A DNA stretch of 9,174 bases, from assembly GCA_018896985.1 (NCBI GenBank), contig JAHILQ010000081.1, forward strand, positions 1 to 9,174. Reading direction: 5' to 3'. Positions within the stretch are counted from its first letter, which is position 1. Each line of letters begins with the position of its first letter. Shown one piece after another: positions 6,271-9,174 of this stretch. The notes under the pieces were generated by a model. The model saw nothing but the letters and a program-made list of their open reading frames with translations. It had not been told where the DNA came from and did not search any database. The position numbers and the translations under genes were made by a program. Origin of the DNA: Nitrospinota bacterium (lineage in GTDB: Bacteria; Nitrospirota; Thermodesulfovibrionia; Thermodesulfovibrionales; UBA1546).

Positions 6271-6492
6271 ATGGGCGTAACTGTAACTCTTCCAGAATTA
6301 AATATAAAAGAAGATGAACTAAAAATATTGCTTGCCATAAAACTTTTTGAGGATGGCGTTGTTTCTCTTGGTAAAGCATCAGAGATAGCCGGCTATTCCG
6401 AAAAGGCATTTGCAGAACTCTTGGCGCATAAAGGAATAGCTCCTATAAAGTACTCAAATCTTGACCTGAACAAAGAATTAAGCAATGCCTGA
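6271..6492 (+). CDS. UPF0175-family antitoxin
   Basis: 73 residues starting at ATG 6271, chosen because AGGAGG (6258-6263) lies 7 nt upstream; the in-frame TTG at 6265 is only 1 nt from that site. The sequence has the UPF0175 pattern: LPELNIKEDEL, then LAIKLFEDGVVSLGKASEIAGYSEKAF (a short helix-turn-helix-like region, about 23-49), then a tail with LLAHKGIAPIKYS. Family knowledge: such proteins are encoded just upstream of DUF3368 PIN-domain ribonucleases and are believed to be their antitoxins. Here the ORF appears intact and overlaps by 8 bases the remnant of exactly such a toxin (6485-6604), so it is probably an orphan antitoxin. It sits 14 nt after the fmdE-like gene. Confidence 0.8.
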   Translation: MGVTVTLPELNIKEDELKILLAIKLFEDGVVSLGKASEIAGYSEKAFAELLAHKGIAPIKYSNLDLNKELSNA

Positions 6493-6604
6493 ATCAGTTA
6501 TAGCAGACACGTCCGTCCTAATAGCACTTGAAAAAGCAAAAGAATTAAAAAAGCTGGGCTTTTACGTTTCAGATGGGTTGATAAAGGAAATGTCTAAATT
6601 TTAG
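6485..6604 (+). pseudogene. Collapsed DUF3368/PIN-domain toxin (39-codon remnant)
   Basis: ATG 6485 opens a 39-residue frame. Its first 16 or so residues, MPESVIADTSVLIALEK, match the start of DUF3368 PIN toxins, including the first acidic residue D8 in the V-x-D-T-S motif. Its last 20, KELKKLGFYVSDGLIKEMSK, match the usual C-terminal end of the same family (a K-x-x-G-F-x-[IV]-S-x-x-L-x-x-E pattern). The roughly 110-120 residues expected between, with the other acidic active-site residues, are absent, so it cannot be an active nuclease of the usual kind. Both ends remain in one frame, which points to an internal deletion. The junction lies in an A-rich stretch around 6530-6550 where short homology could have mediated it. 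It overlaps the antitoxin gene by 8 bases, as in intact pairs. Confidence 0.7.
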
Positions 6605-6630
6605 AGACAGTGGGGTGATATACTACTGAA

Positions 6631-7512
6631 ATGAAAAAATTAATCACAAAGGCAAACATACTCATTGAGGCTTTGCCGTATATCAGGAATTTTTCAGGGA
6701 AGACGTTTGTAATCAAATACGGCGGAGCCGCACAGATAGAAGAGAAATTGAAGGATACATTCGCTCAGGATATAGCGCTCTTAAGTTTCATCGGAATCCA
6801 TCCTGTGATTGTTCACGGCGGAGGGCCAAAGATAAGCTCAACGATGGAGAAGATGGGCAAGAAACCGAAATTTATCCATGGCCAGCGCGTTACAGACGAA
6901 GAGACGATGGACATCGTTGAGATGGTTCTCGGCGGGATAGTCAATAAGGAGATAGTCTCTCTTATAAACAAGCACGGAGGAAAAGCCATAGGCCTGAGCG
7001 GAAAAGACGGAGGGCTTATAAAGGCAAAGAAAAAACTCATGAAAAAGACCTCGCAAAAAACAGGGGTTGAAGAGATAATTGACCTCGGCCTTGTAGGCGA
7101 GGTAACAGACATAAACTCACAGGCGCTTAAAAGCCTTGAAAAGGAAGGTTTCATCCCTGTCATATCTCCGATAGGCATTGGCGAACACGGCGAGACATTT
7201 AATATTAATGCGGACTATGTTGCATCTTCTATCGCAGCAAAACTAAAGGCAGAGAAACTCATACTCCTCACAGACGTGCCGGGAATAAAGGATAAAAAAG
7301 GAAATACGATCTCAACGCTTTCTCAAAAACAGATAAAAAAACTTGTCTCTGAAAGCACAATATCAGGAGGCATGCTGCCGAAGACTCAGGCATGCATGAA
7401 AGCGCTTGAGGACGGGGTTGCCAAAACTCATATCATTGACGGACGCATCTCACACTGTCTCTTGCTTGAGATATTCACAAAAGATGGAATCGGGACAGAG
7501 ATTGTAAAGTAA
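6631..7512 (+). CDS. argB: Acetylglutamate kinase
   Basis: 293 residues of the amino-acid kinase family. It phosphorylates N-acetyl-L-glutamate with ATP, the second step of arginine synthesis, in the cytoplasm. Seen: an N-terminal helix-forming segment (1-22) before the core; VIKYGG with K29 at 27-32; HGGGP at 62-66; GQRVTD at 84-89; GLSGKDGG near 120-127; FNINADYVA with the N/D nucleotide-site residues near 190-200; TDVPGI near 214-219; SGGMLPK near 244-250; and the C-terminal FTKDGIGTEI. The N-terminal extension and C-terminal signature resemble arginine-inhibited members, so feedback control by arginine is likely but inferred. An in-frame TGA at 6616-6618 makes ATG 6631 the earliest start. 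No clear Shine-Dalgarno sequence is present; a TATACT at 6619-6624 ends 6 nt before the ATG and might be a -10 of an internal promoter. It is two bases from radA. Confidence 0.95.
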   Translation: MKKLITKANILIEALPYIRNFSGKTFVIKYGGAAQIEEKLKDTFAQDIALLSFIGIHPVIVHGGGPKISSTMEKMGKKPKFIHGQRVTDEETMDIVEMVLGGIVNKEIVSLINKHGGKAIGLSGKDGGLIKAKKKLMKKTSQKTGVEEIIDLGLVGEVTDINSQALKSLEKEGFIPVISPIGIGEHGETFNINADYVASSIAAKLKAEKLILLTDVPGIKDKKGNTISTLSQKQIKKLVSESTISGGMLPKTQACMKALEDGVAKTHIIDGRISHCLLLEIFTKDGIGTEIVK

Positions 7513-7514
7513 TC

Positions 7515-8870
7515 ATGGCTAAAGCAAAAACATTTTATCAATGCCAGGCGTGCGGATATGTGAGCGCAAAGTGGCTCGGGAAATGCCCTGACTGCGGGGA
7601 ATGGAATACTCTTGTTGAAGAAAAAAAAGAGACAAGGCAGGGAAGAAAATCATCGGGAAGGTCCGAACCCCAGCCCCTGAACACAATCGTCAGCGGAAAA
7701 GAAAAACGCACAACAACAGGGATAAAGGAATTTGACAGGGTTTTGGGAGGCGGGGTTGTTGCAGGCTCTGTAATCCTTGTCGGAGGAGACCCCGGAATCG
7801 GAAAATCAACAGTCATTATTCAGGCGCTGTCAGGCCTCTCAAAAAAATATGAAAGCGCACTTTATGTATCTGGAGAGGAATCCCCTGAACAGATAAAACT
7901 GAGGGCAGAGAGACTTTCCATAGATTCCGGCAAGATAATGCTCCTTGCAGAGACATCTCTTGAAAACATAATTGACACAGCCTCAAGATTAAATCCCGGC
8001 GCAATAGTAATTGATTCCATCCAGACAATGTATACAGAGGAAATATTGTCAGCCCCAGGCTCTGTAAGTCAGGTGAGGGAATGCGCGGCAAGGTTGATGT
8101 TCTTTGCAAAGAAATCAGCAATCCCTGTCTTTATTGTCGGCCATGTGACTAAAGAAGGCGCAATTGCAGGGCCGAGGGTTCTTGAACATATCGTTGACAC
8201 TGTGCTTTACTTTGAAGGAGACAGAGGACATTCTTACAGGATTTTAAGGACTGTTAAAAACCGCTTCGGCTCAACAAATGAGATAGGCGTGTTTGAGATG
8301 ACAGATTCAGGGCTCTCCGAGATTGAAAATCCCTCTGAATTATTCCTCTCGGAAAGACCGCTTAATGTCTCAGGCTCCACAGTTGTTGCAAGCATGGAAG
8401 GGACAAGGCCGCTGATGGTAGAGATTCAGGCTCTGGCCTCGCCAACAACATTCGGAATGCCGAGGAGGACAAGCATCGGAGTTGATTTCAACAGGGTTAA
8501 TCTTCTGACTGCCGTGCTTGAGAAAAAGGCAGGACTTCATCTTGGCGGAATGGATATATTCATAAACGTAGTCGGCGGGCTCAAGATAATTGAACCTGCG
8601 ATTGACCTTGGAATTATAATGACAATAGCATCATCGCTGAGGGACATCCCTATTGACCCGAAGATATTTATGTTCGGCGAGGTGGGCCTTTCAGGCGAGA
8701 TACGGGCAGTTGCTTATGCAGAGCAGAGGATTAAGGAAGCCGCAAAGATAGGGTTCAAAAAAGCGCTCATGTCCAGAACAAACAGCGAGAGGCTGAAGGA
8801 ATCTTTCGGGCTTGAGATAATGGGAGCTGGGAATGTTGAAGATGCGCTTGAGGCGACAATTGGGCGATAG
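7515..8870 (+). CDS. radA: DNA repair protein RadA (Sms)
   Basis: 451 residues, the standard length. RadA is a RecA-like ATPase/helicase that helps process recombination intermediates. Domains in order: an N-terminal zinc finger with C10, C13, C24 and C27; a RecA core with Walker A GGDPGIGKST at 90-99, followed by YVSGEES near 117-123 and a Walker-B-like IVIDSIQTMY; the RadA-specific KNRFG motif at 248-252; and a C-terminal Lon-protease-like domain (about 285-451), which in this family is structural. The ATG is 2 nt after the argB stop. The stop at 8868-8870 is followed 7 nt later by the ATG of the last, partly visible gene, so it is probably part of the same transcript. Confidence 0.96.
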   Translation: MAKAKTFYQCQACGYVSAKWLGKCPDCGEWNTLVEEKKETRQGRKSSGRSEPQPLNTIVSGKEKRTTTGIKEFDRVLGGGVVAGSVILVGGDPGIGKSTVIIQALSGLSKKYESALYVSGEESPEQIKLRAERLSIDSGKIMLLAETSLENIIDTASRLNPGAIVIDSIQTMYTEEILSAPGSVSQVRECAARLMFFAKKSAIPVFIVGHVTKEGAIAGPRVLEHIVDTVLYFEGDRGHSYRILRTVKNRFGSTNEIGVFEMTDSGLSEIENPSELFLSERPLNVSGSTVVASMEGTRPLMVEIQALASPTTFGMPRRTSIGVDFNRVNLLTAVLEKKAGLHLGGMDIFINVVGGLKIIEPAIDLGIIMTIASSLRDIPIDPKIFMFGEVGLSGEIRAVAYAEQRIKEAAKIGFKKALMSRTNSERLKESFGLEIMGAGNVEDALEATIGR

Positions 8871-8877
8871 AAAAAAT

Positions 8878-9174
8878 ATGAAGGGTTTAATAAGCAAGAT
8901 TGACTTTCGCTTGCTACGATATTTTTCTGTTGTTCTAAAGCTCATTCCGCTATCCCGAAAGCATTCGGGACAAAACTCACCCTTCGGGTTCAGACAGTTG
9001 CGGCTGTTAGCGCTTCATCTCGCCAAGAACAACAACGAAAAATCTCTGATGCCGCTCAAGTCAATCATGCTCATTGTTCTATTATTTTTTTTATTCTCCT
9101 GCACTGCAAAAAGAGTTGAACTGCCTGATTACGAAGGCATTGATATAAGAAAGATTATCACCGAGCGCAGCAGC
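8878..9174 (+). CDS. Putative lipoprotein, 5' part only, with a repeat element in its N-terminal codons
   Basis: An open frame runs from ATG 8878 to the window edge (99 codons visible). Two starts are possible. ATG 8878, 7 nt after the radA stop, gives a protein beginning MKGLISKI, typical of a lipoprotein signal peptide, but about 60 residues then separate it from the hydrophobic part. ATG 9049 gives MPLKSIMLIVLLFFLFSC, a compact signal peptide with lipobox LFSC (C at codon 76 of the long frame), then TAKRVELPDYEGIDIRK. The residues between the two starts are encoded by the repeat copy at 8893-9071. I infer that the gene began at 8878 and the repeat entered in frame. Which start is used now cannot be decided; neither has a clear Shine-Dalgarno sequence. 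The product family is not recognised. Confidence 0.55.
   Translation, partial: MKGLISKIDFRLLRYFSVVLKLIPLSRKHSGQNSPFGFRQLRLLALHLAKNNNEKSLMPLKSIMLIVLLFFLFSCTAKRVELPDYEGIDIRKIITERSS
8893..9071 (+). repeat. Structured palindromic repeat element, copy 2 (about 179 bp)
   Basis: The closing stem is AGCAAGATTGACTT (8893-8906) against AAGTCAATCATGCT (9058-9071), 13 of 14 paired. An inner stem is TGTTGTTCT (8928-8936) against AGAACAACA (9026-9034), perfect. Local hairpins are TCCCGAA/TTCGGGA around AGCA (8953-8970) and ACCC/GGGT around TTC (8979-8989). Boxes shared with copy 1 (opposite strand): TCTCTGATGCCGCTCAA (9043-9059, identical over 17), CAGACAGTTG (8991-9000), a CAAAACTC box at 8971-8978, and CTTTCGC at 8904-8910, which copy 1 preserves approximately. 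The stems have different sequence from those of copy 1. The element keeps an open reading frame through the start of the last gene. Confidence 0.7.

Noticed and set aside
8691..8945. Minus-strand ORF across the radA 3' end
   Set aside because: Antisense to radA and the repeat copy; no motif, no ribosome site.
9085..9092. Run of eight T as a terminator tail after the repeat stem
   Set aside because: It begins 14 nt after the stem ends and encodes the hydrophobic core of the lipoprotein signal peptide; a coding explanation is sufficient.

Overview
The window looks like bacterial chromosome of moderately low GC from a Gram-negative anaerobe. Two lipoproteins imply an outer membrane, and a ferredoxin-linked 2-oxoacid oxidoreductase subunit and an FmdE-family protein point to anaerobic metabolism. 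A member of Nitrospirota (Thermodesulfovibrionia-like) or a deltaproteobacterial lineage would fit; this is inference from gene content and protein flavour, not a database result.

Layout: on the minus strand, a short-type Ppx/GppA phosphatase gene (697-1623) is followed 10 nt later by the beta subunit of a 2-oxoacid:ferredoxin oxidoreductase (1-686, running off the left edge). A 371-bp divergent region (1624-1994) holds probable promoters for both directions and a 202-bp palindromic repeat element. On the plus strand there is one long, tightly packed gene string: xerC, hslV, hslU, an RlpA-type lipoprotein gene, an fmdE-like gene, a UPF0175 antitoxin gene, a collapsed PIN-toxin gene, argB, radA and the start of a lipoprotein gene that runs off the right edge. 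Most junctions overlap or are a few bases apart, so much of it is probably co-transcribed. xerC-hslV-hslU is the known codV-clpQ-clpY arrangement: chromosome dimer resolution beside the HslUV protease. RlpA adds peptidoglycan remodelling at division, ArgB arginine synthesis and RadA recombinational repair.

The unusual content is in the small repeats. (1) Two diverged copies of a roughly 180-200 bp structured element lie at 1693-1894 and 8893-9071 in opposite orientation. They share short conserved boxes, but the closing stem and an internal stem have different sequences that stay self-complementary in each copy, i.e. compensatory change. The second copy keeps an open frame with the N-terminal part of the last lipoprotein gene. 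(2) Two short-period inverted repeats sit at gene junctions: a 7-bp-period one between xerC and hslV, and an 8-bp-period one at the hslU/rlpA junction that encodes most of the RlpA signal peptide. (3) The toxin partner of the UPF0175 antitoxin is reduced to 39 codons, with its two ends joined in frame. No rRNA, tRNA, CRISPR array or classical insertion sequence was seen.
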